15,720 bases of DNA from Candidatus Collierbacteria bacterium (GCA_023245265.1 JAHFKQ010000016.1:1-15720); one strand, 5' to 3'; shown: positions 1-6,484, numbered from the stretch's first letter. Translations and numbers: made by a program. The notes: generated by a model not told the origin, from the letters alone.

Positions 1-1
1 A

Positions 2-121
2 ATCCTAGATACCTCACGACTTTATGAGATCATCGACCTAAAGGGACAACCGGGAGAACATCTTTTGAAACTTATTTTTGGGGCAAAGGAAATCAAGCTT
101 TACGCTTTTACTTTTGGCTAG
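2..121 (+). CDS. C-terminal end of a probable DipZ-like thiol-disulfide/cytochrome c biogenesis protein (5' partial)
   Basis: An open frame enters from the left edge and gives 39 residues before a TAG stop at 119-121. It ends with GEHLLKLIFGAKEIKLYAFTFG-type sequence: a 'G-x-H-x-L-x-L' strand followed by a terminal 'YAFTFG'. From family knowledge, that ending is typical of the C-terminal carbohydrate-binding-like beta domain of DipZ proteins, which join a CcdA-type membrane part to a periplasmic or extracytoplasmic thioredoxin-like domain and move reducing power across the membrane. Only the last strands are visible, so the thioredoxin CxxC and membrane parts cannot be checked. No terminator is seen after the stop; the next gene starts 35 bases on with its own -10 box. 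The frame is certain to be open; the family call rests on one short motif. Confidence 0.5.
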   Translation: MLDTSRLYEIIDLKGQPGEHLLKLIFGAKEIKLYAFTFG

Positions 122-144
122 ATCTTGTTTTTTTTAGAATCGTG

Positions 145-156
145 TACAATAAATTT
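145..156 (+). promoter_or_regulatory. -10 box (TACAAT) six bases before the start codon; probable leaderless promoter
   Basis: TACAAT lies at 145-150, followed by six bases and ATG at 157. No Shine-Dalgarno sequence is present. With the usual distance from -10 box to transcription start, the mRNA would begin at or next to the A of the start codon. A T-rich stretch around 125-134 may serve as a weak -35 region, but its spacing is not ideal. Confidence 0.5.
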
Positions 157-630
157 ATGGCAAAAGTTAAAAAAACCCCTTCGACAGGAGCTCCCGCTCT
201 TGATTTAAAAAACCTTGAGTCTCAGATGGAAACTCTTTTTACCAAAAGTCTACCGGCACTCCCCGCTAATGCCGTCGATGTCTTGGTCAAAATTGCACCT
301 TGGCTAGCCGTGATTGGCGTCCTAATGGGCATTCCGGCCATCATGACCCTTCTGGGTATGAGTCGGGTGGCTTCTTATTACCGCCTAGCCGGTATCGACT
401 TGGGTTGGGGTTACCAAGCCAGCAATATTCTGTATATCATCCAAACCATTTTGACGGCTTTATCTATTCAAGGGTTATTTGCCCGCAAGATGGCCGCCTG
501 GAGATTGATGTTTTATGCCGCCTGGGTATCTGTCGTCGCCGGACTACTTTCCGGAGGAGTCGTCAGTATGCTTATTGGAGGCTTAATCTCTTTTTATCTC
601 TTATTTCAAGTCAAAAAGGCTTACAAATGA
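157..630 (+). CDS. Small multi-helix integral membrane protein, function unknown
   Basis: The product is 157 residues if started at ATG 157 (MAKVKK...). A GTG at 142 is in frame but lies across the -10 box, so 157 is preferred. Residues 1-40 are polar and basic then Ala/Pro-rich, a likely cytoplasmic tail. Hydrophobic segments follow at about 46-66 (LVKIAPWLAVIGVLMGIPAI), 88-108 and 113-150, giving three or four membrane helices with a basic 'FARKMAAWR' loop between them and a lysine-rich end. No enzymatic motif is visible and I do not recognise a named family. It has its own probable leaderless promoter. Its 3' end overlaps the 3' end of the convergent ABC-F gene by ten bases, with no terminator between them. 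Confidence 0.75.
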   Translation: MAKVKKTPSTGAPALDLKNLESQMETLFTKSLPALPANAVDVLVKIAPWLAVIGVLMGIPAIMTLLGMSRVASYYRLAGIDLGWGYQASNILYIIQTILTALSIQGLFARKMAAWRLMFYAAWVSVVAGLLSGGVVSMLIGGLISFYLLFQVKKAYK

Positions 631-2048
631 GAGGGTAGGGGATAGTTTGCCAAGTCCAGTTCGGTTAAGTCCTTAATCTGTTCTACAAACTCACCCAAAT
701 GGCTGACTAAGATCACCGGTCCGGCAAAATTATTGATAGCTTTGGCTATCACCGGAATATGTCTAAAGTTGATATGGTTTGTCGGCTCGTCCAAAATTAA
801 AAGACCCGGTTGCTGAAGCATAAATCGCGCATAGCACAACAGTCCTTTTTGGCCTTCCGACAGCGATCCAACTTTATTATTTAACAACTCACCGGTTAGC
901 ATAAATCTCCCGGCAGCCTCATAAATGGCCTGGCGGTTCTTATTCTGAGAAACTTCCATCAAGGAGTCATAAGCCGTCTGGTTGAAATCGAGTTCGGAAA
1001 AATCCTGACTGTAATAACCAACCCGGATACGAGGATTAATATCGGCCCCTCGGCCGGCCATAATTGCCTTTAAGAGTGTACTTTTGCCGATTCCGTTTGG
1101 ACCCTTGACCAATAGGCGGTCTCCCTTGCTGAGCACCATTTCTACGGGTTTTTGTAATTTGAAGACATATCCGACAAACTCCTGATTAGCAATTTCAAAA
1201 CTGGGAATGGTCCGGTCTTCTTTGCGCATTTCCACCAAATCTTCCCGGTCTTCGGCAATATCTTCTCTAATACGACGGGCCAATTGATTCATGGCAATAC
1301 TTTTTCCACCTAGTTTGTTAACTTTCTCAAAGCGGTCTTTTATACTTTTTTCCAGTCTGGCATTCAGCATTCGGTCTCGCTCCAGTTTAGCCGCCATCTC
1401 TTCCAAAACATCAAAATAGTTACCGACAAACTGCTCCACTTTATGGGTGTGGACATCCAAATTCAAAACCCCATCGGTAAAGGCGTTTAAAAACTCCGAA
1501 TCATGCGAAATGACCATACAAGTTTTTTTATAATTTACCAAGAAATTAGTCAGTAGTTCAATGCCGACCTTGTCCAAATTATTGGTCGGTTCGTCGAGGA
1601 GCAATACATCCGGGTCGGAAATTAGGGCGTAAGCGAGCATTAATCTTGCCTTTTGGCCACCTGAAAGCTCTCTGATAATCTTGGTTAAGGGCACTTCCAG
1701 ATTGACGGTTTTTAGGATTTTGCTGATACTGCCTTCGATACCGTATTCTTTGTCCGGCAAAGCAGTCTTGAAGTACTCCAGAATGTTTAGATCCAGTTTA
1801 TCCGCCGGCACCACTTGCTCGGCAATACCTATGGTTGTGCCGGACTCCAAGTTGATCTTGCCCCTTTTGGGCTTCAATCGTCCGAGCAACATTTTGAAAA
1901 TAGTACTCTTGCCGGCTCCATTTTGACCAATAATGGTCACAATTGAGTTTCGTCGCACACTAAAACTGGCCTCATCCAGGATGATTCTCTTCTCATCATA
2001 GGCAAATGAAACCGCGTCAAACCGAATAACTACATTATCTTGAGCCAT
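621..2048 (-). CDS. ABC-F family ATPase (two nucleotide-binding domains, translation-factor type)
   Basis: The product has 475 residues and no membrane segments. Domain 1 has Walker A GQNGAGKS (41-48), signature LSGGQ (128-132), Walker B LLLDEPTNNLD (149-159) and the switch SHD (181-183). A charged linker at about 215-285 is followed by domain 2 with Walker A GPNGIGKS (316-323), signature LSEGQ (396-400), Walker B LLILDEPTNH (to 425) and SH at 449-450. Two fused domains without a membrane part define ABC-F proteins, which bind the ribosome E-site region and affect translation or protect it from antibiotics. Domain 2 is unusual: the D-loop reads NHIN instead of NHLD, and the switch is followed by LGEF instead of DREF. 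At 475 residues it is shorter than the roughly 500-650 usual for the family. ATG at 2048 has no Shine-Dalgarno; an extended -10 lies 12 bases upstream. The neighbouring exporter on the same strand is compatible with a resistance role, but that is inference. Confidence 0.9.
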   Translation of the reverse strand: MAQDNVVIRFDAVSFAYDEKRIILDEASFSVRRNSIVTIIGQNGAGKSTIFKMLLGRLKPKRGKINLESGTTIGIAEQVVPADKLDLNILEYFKTALPDKEYGIEGSISKILKTVNLEVPLTKIIRELSGGQKARLMLAYALISDPDVLLLDEPTNNLDKVGIELLTNFLVNYKKTCMVISHDSEFLNAFTDGVLNLDVHTHKVEQFVGNYFDVLEEMAAKLERDRMLNARLEKSIKDRFEKVNKLGGKSIAMNQLARRIREDIAEDREDLVEMRKEDRTIPSFEIANQEFVGYVFKLQKPVEMVLSKGDRLLVKGPNGIGKSTLLKAIMAGRGADINPRIRVGYYSQDFSELDFNQTAYDSLMEVSQNKNRQAIYEAAGRFMLTGELLNNKVGSLSEGQKGLLCYARFMLQQPGLLILDEPTNHINFRHIPVIAKAINNFAGPVILVSHLGEFVEQIKDLTELDLANYPLPSHL

Positions 2049-2060
2049 AGTAAGCTGTTC

Positions 2061-2069
2061 ATTTTAACA
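2061..2069 (-). promoter_or_regulatory. Extended -10 (TGT TAAAAT) upstream of the ABC-F gene
   Basis: On the minus strand TGTTAAAAT (2069 to 2061) ends 12 bases before the ATG at 2048. The predicted transcript would carry only about six untranslated bases and no Shine-Dalgarno sequence. It lies in the 43-base gap after the exporter stop, so the ABC-F gene can be transcribed alone. Confidence 0.4.
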
Positions 2070-2091
2070 GATGCATGGGGAAAAATCTTAC

Positions 2092-3291
2092 CTAGACAAT
2101 TACTTCCCGTGCCAGCTCGTCTGTGACCGTAGTGTGGCTTTCTCTCACTTTGGTGCGGTAAAAAATCAAAGCCGCCACTAAGCTTAAACCGGCCGCCAAT
2201 AAATAGGGCAAATTGACTTTAAACTGAAAAGCTACCCCTGAGCCTAACGGCGCCAGAATGTTGGCTACCGCAGCAATCGCCGAAAGAACGCCAACCGCTT
2301 CACCCCGTTCTTGAATGTTGGCCTCGCCCACAATCTCACTGGTCATAGCCACACCTAAGACGGACTGACCGAGTGCGGCAAAAATCATCCCCAAGATAAA
2401 GAAAGCGATGATATGAATCGACATACTGAGAAAACCGAGAGTAAAAAAGCCCAACATCAATAAAATAAGTTGTTTTTCCTGAAATTTTTTCAACCAAAAG
2501 TTTTTTAGCAAGAATCCTTGGTTTAAGGCTAAGATTAAGCCGATACCGGTAAAAAATAGGCCGACTGTGAACGGGGAGAGGCCAAAGGCGTGGCCGAGAT
2601 AGAGGGCAAAAATAGTGTTTGCTCCAACAGCAATGACATTAAACATAAACCAGACAATATAAAGTGTTCGCAAATGGATGTTTCTTACTGCGGCCAGCAA
2701 TGGCTTCATAGGATTCCAAGTAATTACCTTTTGATGATTGATATGGCTGTTGGTTTCCGGTAAGAAAAAATAAGCCAAAATGACATTAATCATGGACATG
2801 CCTCCAACAAAGAAAAATGGAAAAGAGTGAGATACCCGGCTTAATAACCCTCCCAAAAAGGGTCCGGCCACAAAGCCCAATCCAAAAATCATGCCGATTA
2901 TCCCCAGGTTACCGGTTCTCTCTTTGGGATCTTTGGCGATATCGGACATGGCCGACTGAACCGTCGAGATATTTCCGGCCGCCAAACCATCGATCATTCT
3001 CCCTATTAACAACAACGGCAAAGATTTTCCTAGGGCAAAGATAAACCAACCAAGGGAAGTGCTGGCAATACTGGCCATCAAGACCGGCCGTCGGCCAATC
3101 TTGTCCGACAGGGCTCCCAAAAAGGGAGCGCTCAGAAAAGAAAAAAGAGAGTAAACCGAGAATAGTAACGCCACTGCAAAAGGGGAAATTCCAAAAGATT
3201 GAACATATACCGGCAAAACCGGAATGATAATTCCTAAGCCGATAACATCAATGGCTGCAGTGAGAATAATAATTACTTTTTCTTTTGACAT
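2092..3291 (-). CDS. MFS drug:H+ antiporter, TetA-like
   Basis: The product has 399 residues and about 12 hydrophobic segments, the length and topology of the TetA/DHA1 exporter group of the major facilitator superfamily. Helix 1 carries 'DVIGLGIIIPVLP' (15-27), typical of TetA-type proteins. Motif A is GALSDKIGRRP (59-69) between helices 2 and 3, with the expected D63 and R67/R68. Motif B is present as GRMIDGL (97-103). The antiporter motif C is GLGFVAGPFLGG (137-148) in helix 5. The polar mid-loop is around 180-195 and a charged tail follows the last helix. Known members export small drugs in exchange for protons; the substrate here cannot be read from sequence. It precedes the ABC-F gene on the same strand by 43 bases. 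It diverges from the AlkA-like gene with only 46 bases between start codons. Start ATG 3291 has no Shine-Dalgarno and sits six bases after a -10 box. Confidence 0.9.
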   Translation of the reverse strand: MSKEKVIIILTAAIDVIGLGIIIPVLPVYVQSFGISPFAVALLFSVYSLFSFLSAPFLGALSDKIGRRPVLMASIASTSLGWFIFALGKSLPLLLIGRMIDGLAAGNISTVQSAMSDIAKDPKERTGNLGIIGMIFGLGFVAGPFLGGLLSRVSHSFPFFFVGGMSMINVILAYFFLPETNSHINHQKVITWNPMKPLLAAVRNIHLRTLYIVWFMFNVIAVGANTIFALYLGHAFGLSPFTVGLFFTGIGLILALNQGFLLKNFWLKKFQEKQLILLMLGFFTLGFLSMSIHIIAFFILGMIFAALGQSVLGVAMTSEIVGEANIQERGEAVGVLSAIAAVANILAPLGSGVAFQFKVNLPYLLAAGLSLVAALIFYRTKVRESHTTVTDELAREVIV

Positions 3292-3303
3292 CCAACTATT
3301 TTA
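3292..3303 (-). promoter_or_regulatory. -10 box (TAAAAT) six bases before the MFS start; probable leaderless promoter
   Basis: On the minus strand TAAAAT (3303 to 3298) is followed by AGTTGG and then ATG. No Shine-Dalgarno sequence is present. The element faces away from the AlkA-like promoter, whose -10 box is only about 20 bases off, so the two promoters share the same short intergenic stretch. Confidence 0.5.
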
Positions 3304-3318
3304 ACCCATCTTTCCCGC

Positions 3319-3327
3319 TGATATACT
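3319..3327 (+). promoter_or_regulatory. Extended -10 (TGA TATACT) upstream of the AlkA-like gene
   Basis: TG at 3319-3320, one base, then TATACT at 3322-3327, ten bases before ATG 3338. There is no Shine-Dalgarno sequence in AAAAACACCC, so the predicted mRNA has a leader of only a few bases. Confidence 0.45.
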
Positions 3328-3337
3328 AAAAACACCC

Positions 3338-3940
3338 ATGAATCATCCGGCGGCCCTCAAACATCTTAAAAAGGATCAACAATTATCTCCTCTCATCGAT
3401 AAATTTATCGTACCGCCTTTGCTTCCTTCCGTCGATCTTTATCAAAATTTGTTGGAATCCATTGTCAGTCAACAACTCTCGGTCAAGGCGGCCGACACGA
3501 TCTTCAAGCGCTTCTTGGCCCTATTTCCGGGTGAGTCTCTCCCTACACCCGCAGAAGTACTCAAAATTAGTGATGAAGCCCTCCGGGCTTGCGGCTTATC
3601 TCGTCAAAAGGCCTCCTATCTGAAATCACTCTCAGAGCTCATCCTCTCGGGTCAGCTCATCCTTGAGGACTTAGATTCGCTTCCGGATGAAGAAGTCATT
3701 CTGCTTCTGACCAAAGTCAAAGGCATCGGCCGCTGGACTGCCGAAATGTTTTTGATCTTTACCTTAGGTAGACCGGATATCTTTTCTCTTGGAGATTTAG
3801 GCTTGAGAACTGCAGTCTCACGACTCTATGGCATAGATCGGGACAACCTAAAGGCCATCGAGGACATCTCCCTACAGTGGCAACCGGTGCGTTCGCTGGC
3901 TAGTCGATTCCTGTGGAAAAGTCTCGATAATGCTGGCTAA
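3338..3940 (+). CDS. AlkA-like DNA-3-methyladenine glycosylase (HhH-GPD superfamily)
   Basis: The product has 200 residues. The N-terminal half includes 'SIVSQQLSVKAA' (41-52), the conserved Gln-Gln region of AlkA/MAG enzymes, followed by 'CGLSRQKASYLKSL' (85-98). The helix-hairpin-helix is at about 123-142 (LLTKVKGIGRWTAEMFLIFT). It is followed by a loop with 'SLGDLGLRTAV' (150-160), whose D153 sits where the catalytic aspartate of the family lies. There is no Cys cluster, so it is not an Nth/MutY iron-sulfur enzyme. Family members flip out alkylated purines and cut the glycosidic bond, starting base-excision repair in the cytoplasm. It is shorter than E. coli AlkA (282) because the N-terminal beta domain is missing, as in many bacterial and archaeal relatives. 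The next gene begins 50 bases later with its own promoter. Confidence 0.88.
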   Translation: MNHPAALKHLKKDQQLSPLIDKFIVPPLLPSVDLYQNLLESIVSQQLSVKAADTIFKRFLALFPGESLPTPAEVLKISDEALRACGLSRQKASYLKSLSELILSGQLILEDLDSLPDEEVILLLTKVKGIGRWTAEMFLIFTLGRPDIFSLGDLGLRTAVSRLYGIDRDNLKAIEDISLQWQPVRSLASRFLWKSLDNAG

Positions 3941-3950
3941 TCAAGCTTAT

Positions 3951-3985
3951 TGGTATAATGCTCCAGAACATTAACAACTGGAGGT
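3951..3985 (+). promoter_or_regulatory. Extended -10 (TGG TATAAT) and Shine-Dalgarno of the small-protein/PLD pair
   Basis: TGGTATAAT lies at 3951-3959, a full consensus -10 with the TGn extension. A GGAGGT ribosome-binding site is at 3980-3985, four bases before GTG 3990. This transcript therefore has a real leader of about 25 bases, unlike several neighbours. Confidence 0.6.
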
Positions 3986-3989
3986 AAAG

Positions 3990-4214
3990 GTGCCCGACTT
4001 TCGTGATGACGAAACACTAACCGCTAACTTGGATGACGAATTGGCGGGAAGAGTCCTGAAATTTTTAGCAGTAATCGAAACCGAAGAACCCTCGTTTCTA
4101 CTCTTTTGGTTGGACATGGTCCGGATCTGGAACGAAATCTGCCAAGACGAGAAGAACTTTTCCCTGATTGAAAAAATCATGACTATACTGGAGGAACGCT
4201 ATGTCCAAAAATAA
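3990..4214 (+). CDS. Small acidic protein of unknown function, coupled to the PLD gene
   Basis: The product is 74 residues from a GTG start chosen because GGAGGT lies just upstream. The sequence is acidic at the front (VPDFRDDETLTANLDDELAG) and largely helical in character. It has a hydrophobic/aromatic middle, FLLFWLDMVRIW, too short and interrupted by charges to be a clear membrane helix. There are no Cys residues, and no known motif is visible. The stop lies 14 bases inside the PLD gene, whose Shine-Dalgarno sits within this reading frame, so translation of the two is probably coupled. The shared promoter and overlap suggest it works with the PLD protein, for example as a partner or inhibitor. 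That is inference; the family is not recognised. Confidence 0.65.
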   Translation: MPDFRDDETLTANLDDELAGRVLKFLAVIETEEPSFLLFWLDMVRIWNEICQDEKNFSLIEKIMTILEERYVQK

Positions 4215-5373
4215 GGGAATGTCATCTAAACAAGTAGGAAGCCTAATTGTCGGTTTTCTGATCGTACTCTTCGCGATTTTCACTCCTCTTCCCGGTCTAA
4301 TCGACAATCTTTTGGAACCTACGCTGTCTCCGGAGGTCAAAGGAACTTCTACCGAGCCCAACCTGGTACCACCAATGTCCACGCCTCTTACTTCAGGTGG
4401 AAATTGGTATGAGGTTTACTTCACCACCCCCAAAATCCCTTTCGATGATGTTACTACCGGTGGTATTGAAAGCCACCTCATCGACAAAATCAATGCGGCC
4501 TCGACTTCGATCGATCTGGCTGTATACGAATTTGATCTCGAAGATGTCACTCAAGCATTGATCGCGGCCGAAAAGCGCGGTGTCACGGTACGGGTGGTTT
4601 ATGACAATGAGTTTTCCGATCCGGATCCGCAGATGAATGAGCTCAAGCAAGCCGGCATCCCGGCCATCCCGGACGAACGGAATGCTTTTATGCACAATAA
4701 GTTTTTTGTTTTTGATGGTGCGTGTGTCTGGACCGGCTCCTTTAACATTAGTGTCAACGCGGCCTACCGCAATAATGAGAACGCTTTGTACTTCTGTTCA
4801 CTGGAAGCCGCCCAAAACTACGAAACGGAATTTGCCGAAATGTTCGCGGGCCACTTTGGTCCGAGCTCACCTTCCGACACTCCTTTCCCGACCTTTACCG
4901 TTCAAGGCATCACTATCGAAAATTACTTTGCCCCTGAAGATATGGTTATGGATCAAGTCGTGGCCGAAGTTCTTACGGCCCAAACCTCGGTTCACTTCAT
5001 GGCGTTCTCTTTTACCAGCGATGCCCTGGGAGAAGCTATGCGGACTGACATGGATAGGGGAGTCACTGTGGCCGGTATCTTTGAAACTCGTGGTGCTGAC
5101 ACTCAGTATGCCGAGTGCTTGCCCTTACTGCAAAAGGGAGCCGATGTAACCCTCGATGGTAACCCCCGGACTTTTCACCACAAGGTCATCATTATCGATT
5201 CCCAAACAGTCATCCTTGGTTCCTTTAATTTTTCTAACTCGGCCAATGATGAAAACGACGAAAATCTTCTCATCGTCCACGATCCTGCCCTCGCTCAGGC
5301 CTATGAACAGGAATTTCAGCGCATGAAAGCGCAGTCCCTCCTGCCCATAAACGGTACCTGTAAATCGAAATAA
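4201..5373 (+). CDS. Membrane-anchored phospholipase D-superfamily protein (two HKD motifs), possibly a secreted nuclease
   Basis: The product has 390 residues. A hydrophobic stretch at about 13-33 (GSLIVGFLIVLFAIF) after a basic N-terminus is a signal anchor, placing the rest outside the cytoplasmic membrane. A Thr/Pro/Ser-rich linker follows to about 65. Two complete HKD motifs are present: H165-x-K167-x4-D172-x6-GSFN (179-182), and H326-x-K328-x4-D333-x6-GSFN (340-343). They form one active site in bilobal PLD enzymes, which make and break phosphodiester bonds through a phospho-histidine. Members include Nuc-type nucleases, phospholipases and cardiolipin synthases. Absence of multiple membrane helices argues against cardiolipin synthase, and the 'SIDLAVYEF' strand (103-111) fits nuclease-like members. 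GGAGG at 4190-4194 supports the start at 4201. A strong terminator follows the stop. External DNA degradation for nucleotide uptake would suit a CPR lifestyle but is not shown. Confidence 0.85.
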   Translation: MSKNKGMSSKQVGSLIVGFLIVLFAIFTPLPGLIDNLLEPTLSPEVKGTSTEPNLVPPMSTPLTSGGNWYEVYFTTPKIPFDDVTTGGIESHLIDKINAASTSIDLAVYEFDLEDVTQALIAAEKRGVTVRVVYDNEFSDPDPQMNELKQAGIPAIPDERNAFMHNKFFVFDGACVWTGSFNISVNAAYRNNENALYFCSLEAAQNYETEFAEMFAGHFGPSSPSDTPFPTFTVQGITIENYFAPEDMVMDQVVAEVLTAQTSVHFMAFSFTSDALGEAMRTDMDRGVTVAGIFETRGADTQYAECLPLLQKGADVTLDGNPRTFHHKVIIIDSQTVILGSFNFSNSANDENDENLLIVHDPALAQAYEQEFQRMKAQSLLPINGTCKSK

Positions 5374-5379
5374 ACATTT

Positions 5380-5407
5380 GTCCCGCCATTTTGGCGGGAC
5401 TTTTTTT
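5380..5407 (+). terminator. Rho-independent terminator after the PLD gene
   Basis: GTCCCGCC (5380-5387), loop ATTTT, GGCGGGAC (5393-5400), then seven T at 5401-5407. The 8-bp perfect GC-rich stem plus T run is a textbook intrinsic terminator. It closes the glycosylase/PLD region and separates it from the small-gene cassette. Confidence 0.93.
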
Positions 5408-5437
5408 GACCCCTGAGTTTAGACTTTTGATTGGTAA

Positions 5438-5487
5438 TAGTTGTAGTAGTTGATGAAGGCATATTTGACAAGTAGTTGAAGTAGCTG
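5438..5487 (+). repeat. Two tandem TAGTTG-pair repeats in the regulator promoter; candidate operator
   Basis: TAGTTGTAGTAGTTG at 5438-5452 and TAGTTGAAGTAGCTG at 5473-5487 match at 13 of 15 positions and are exactly 35 bases apart. Each contains two hexamers with a 9-base step. The second copy fills the spacer between the -35 and -10 boxes of the ribbon-helix-helix gene. Tandem half-sites in the own promoter are the usual operator form for such regulators, so autoregulation is a reasonable inference. Confidence 0.5.
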
Positions 5488-5499
5488 TACTATGCACAT
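5465..5499 (+). promoter_or_regulatory. Consensus promoter TTGACA-17-TACTAT, leaderless geometry
   Basis: TTGACA at 5465-5470 is a perfect -35 box. A 17-base spacer (5471-5487) leads to TACTAT at 5488-5493, then six bases and ATG at 5500. There is no Shine-Dalgarno sequence. This is the best-formed promoter in the window and places the transcription start at the start codon. Confidence 0.75.
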
Positions 5500-5667
5500 A
5501 TGGCCAAGACGGATAAACAACGAGTCACACTCTTCATCAATCCTGAGCTTCTGAAACATTCAAAGGCGCAGGCTGTAATAAATGAAATTACACTTACGCA
5601 GCTCATAGAGAAAGCATTGATAGCGTACCTGCCGGAGGAAATAAAGATCGTAAAGCCCAAAATTTAA
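5500..5667 (+). CDS. Ribbon-helix-helix (CopG/Arc-type) DNA-binding protein
   Basis: This is a 55-residue ORF, ATG 5500 to TAA 5665-5667. The fold pattern is clear: a short basic start (MAKTDKQ), a beta strand RVTLFINPEL (8-17), helix 1 about 17-30, a turn, and helix 2 TLTQLIEKALIAYL (31-44) ending in 'PEEI'. Alternating residues in the strand (R, T, F, N) are where such proteins contact the DNA major groove as a dimer. The family includes plasmid repressors and antitoxins. No toxin gene of recognisable type lies next to it, so a simple autoregulated repressor, perhaps of the following membrane genes, is more likely than a toxin-antitoxin pair. Its promoter is near consensus, holds tandem repeats that look like an operator, and would give a leaderless mRNA. 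Confidence 0.8.
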   Translation: MAKTDKQRVTLFINPELLKHSKAQAVINEITLTQLIEKALIAYLPEEIKIVKPKI

Positions 5668-5736
5668 GTAGATTTTTTTGATTAATAACTGATAGGGAAA
5701 GGGAAAGTATGACAAATTCTAAACAGAGCAAGGGTG

Positions 5737-5826
5737 ATGGATCAACGGGCTAAATCTTTAGGGGATTCAGTAGAAAATGGAATTAATAGTACTAGAAAAG
5801 AAATAAACAAAACATGGCAGAAATAA
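5737..5826 (+). other. Possible 29-residue ORF overlapping the YggT-like start
   Basis: ATG at 5737 opens a 29-codon frame ending TAA at 5824-5826, 13 bases inside the next gene. The peptide is polar and amphipathic (starts MDQRAKSLGDSVENG, ends NKTWQK). The upstream AGGG is a weak ribosome site at a poor distance. A second very short frame (14 codons) starts at 5709. Either could be a leader peptide or chance. The 146 bases between the regulator and the YggT-like gene hold nothing else I can support. Confidence 0.2.
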
Positions 5827-6194
5827 TAAAGGAAACAGTTTTAACAAACTCGGGAAACAGGCAGACTGCCAGTTCCTCCGTAACTAGTAAAGTGTCTGAC
5901 TCTGAGACCACGGAAAGAATAATATATTTTTTCTTCGGACTTATTGAGGTGCTCTTATCATTCAGATTGGTACTTAAAGTAACCGGCGCTAGTCTTTCAA
6001 GCGGCTTCGTAAGTGGAATATATGCACTCACAGGAATCTTTTCCATGCCCTTCGATGGAATATTTCGCAAAGGATCTGCTTCCGGAATGACTTTTGAACC
6101 GGGTACGCTAATTGCAATTATCGTGTATGCCTTACTAGCTTGGGGTATCGTAAAGCTATTACAAGCCTTCTCAGGAGAAGAACAGTCTAATTAA
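5814..6194 (+). CDS. YggT-family-like small membrane protein
   Basis: The product has 126 residues. A polar, Ser/Thr-rich cytoplasmic start (1-33) is followed by a hydrophobic segment at about 36-57 with 'GLIEVLLSFRLVLKVTGA' and then 'SGFVSGIYALTGIFSMPFDGIF' at about 62-84. A last membrane helix is at about 97-117 (TLIAIIVYALLAWGIVKLL). The order 'FRLxLKxxGA...FVxxIYxLTxxFxxPFxxIF' is the recognisable core of YggT/YlmG-type proteins, which have been linked to osmotic stress and to membrane or division-related roles. Here only one copy of the repeat is present. Start ATG 5814 has no good ribosome-binding site. The gene probably depends on the upstream regulator promoter. It is AT-rich compared with the ruv genes. 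Confidence 0.7.
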   Translation: MAEIIKETVLTNSGNRQTASSSVTSKVSDSETTERIIYFFFGLIEVLLSFRLVLKVTGASLSSGFVSGIYALTGIFSMPFDGIFRKGSASGMTFEPGTLIAIIVYALLAWGIVKLLQAFSGEEQSN

Positions 6195-6214
6195 TAATAA
6201 ATAAATAAAAATAT

Positions 6215-6469
6215 ATGGGAATAATACTATGGATAATCTTTGGAGCGATTGCAGGCTGGATAGCCTCTTCTCTCATGGGCACGGATTCTAGACAGGGAAC
6301 ATCGGGTGACATTATTATGGGAATCGTTGGTGCCATAGTTGGTGGATTTCTAATGAATCTTATCGGGAAATCAGGTGTCGACGGCTTCAATCTCTATAGT
6401 ATGGTTGTCGCGGTAATCGGTGCTATGGTAGTAATCTTCATCGGAAGAAAAATCAGGAGCGGATCCTAA
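6215..6469 (+). CDS. GlsB/YeaQ/YmgE-family stress-associated membrane protein
   Basis: The product has 84 residues. Three hydrophobic segments are seen at about 3-20 (IILWIIFGAIAGWIASSLM), 32-50 (DIIMGIVGAIVGGFLMNLI) and 60-78 (LYSMVVAVIGAMVVIFIGR). The glycine-rich 'GAIAGWIA' and 'GIVGAIVGGFL' motifs match the family once called transglycosylase-associated proteins. Its members are small inner-membrane proteins induced by general stress; a real transglycosylase activity has not been established for them. Length is standard. The start at 6215 follows an AT-rich stretch with no Shine-Dalgarno. It is 20 bases after the YggT-like stop and so is probably co-transcribed. Confidence 0.85.
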   Translation: MGIILWIIFGAIAGWIASSLMGTDSRQGTSGDIIMGIVGAIVGGFLMNLIGKSGVDGFNLYSMVVAVIGAMVVIFIGRKIRSGS

Positions 6470-6484
6470 ACACTGCCGGCAATG

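Noticed and set aside
4637..5149. A 170-codon open frame within the PLD gene
   Set aside because: It is a shadow frame over a gene with both HKD motifs; its translation is low-complexity and has no ribosome site or family resemblance.
5500..5826. A toxin-antitoxin pair led by the ribbon-helix-helix protein
   Set aside because: No recognisable toxin follows; the next frames are 14 and 29 codons of polar peptide, then a YggT-like membrane protein.
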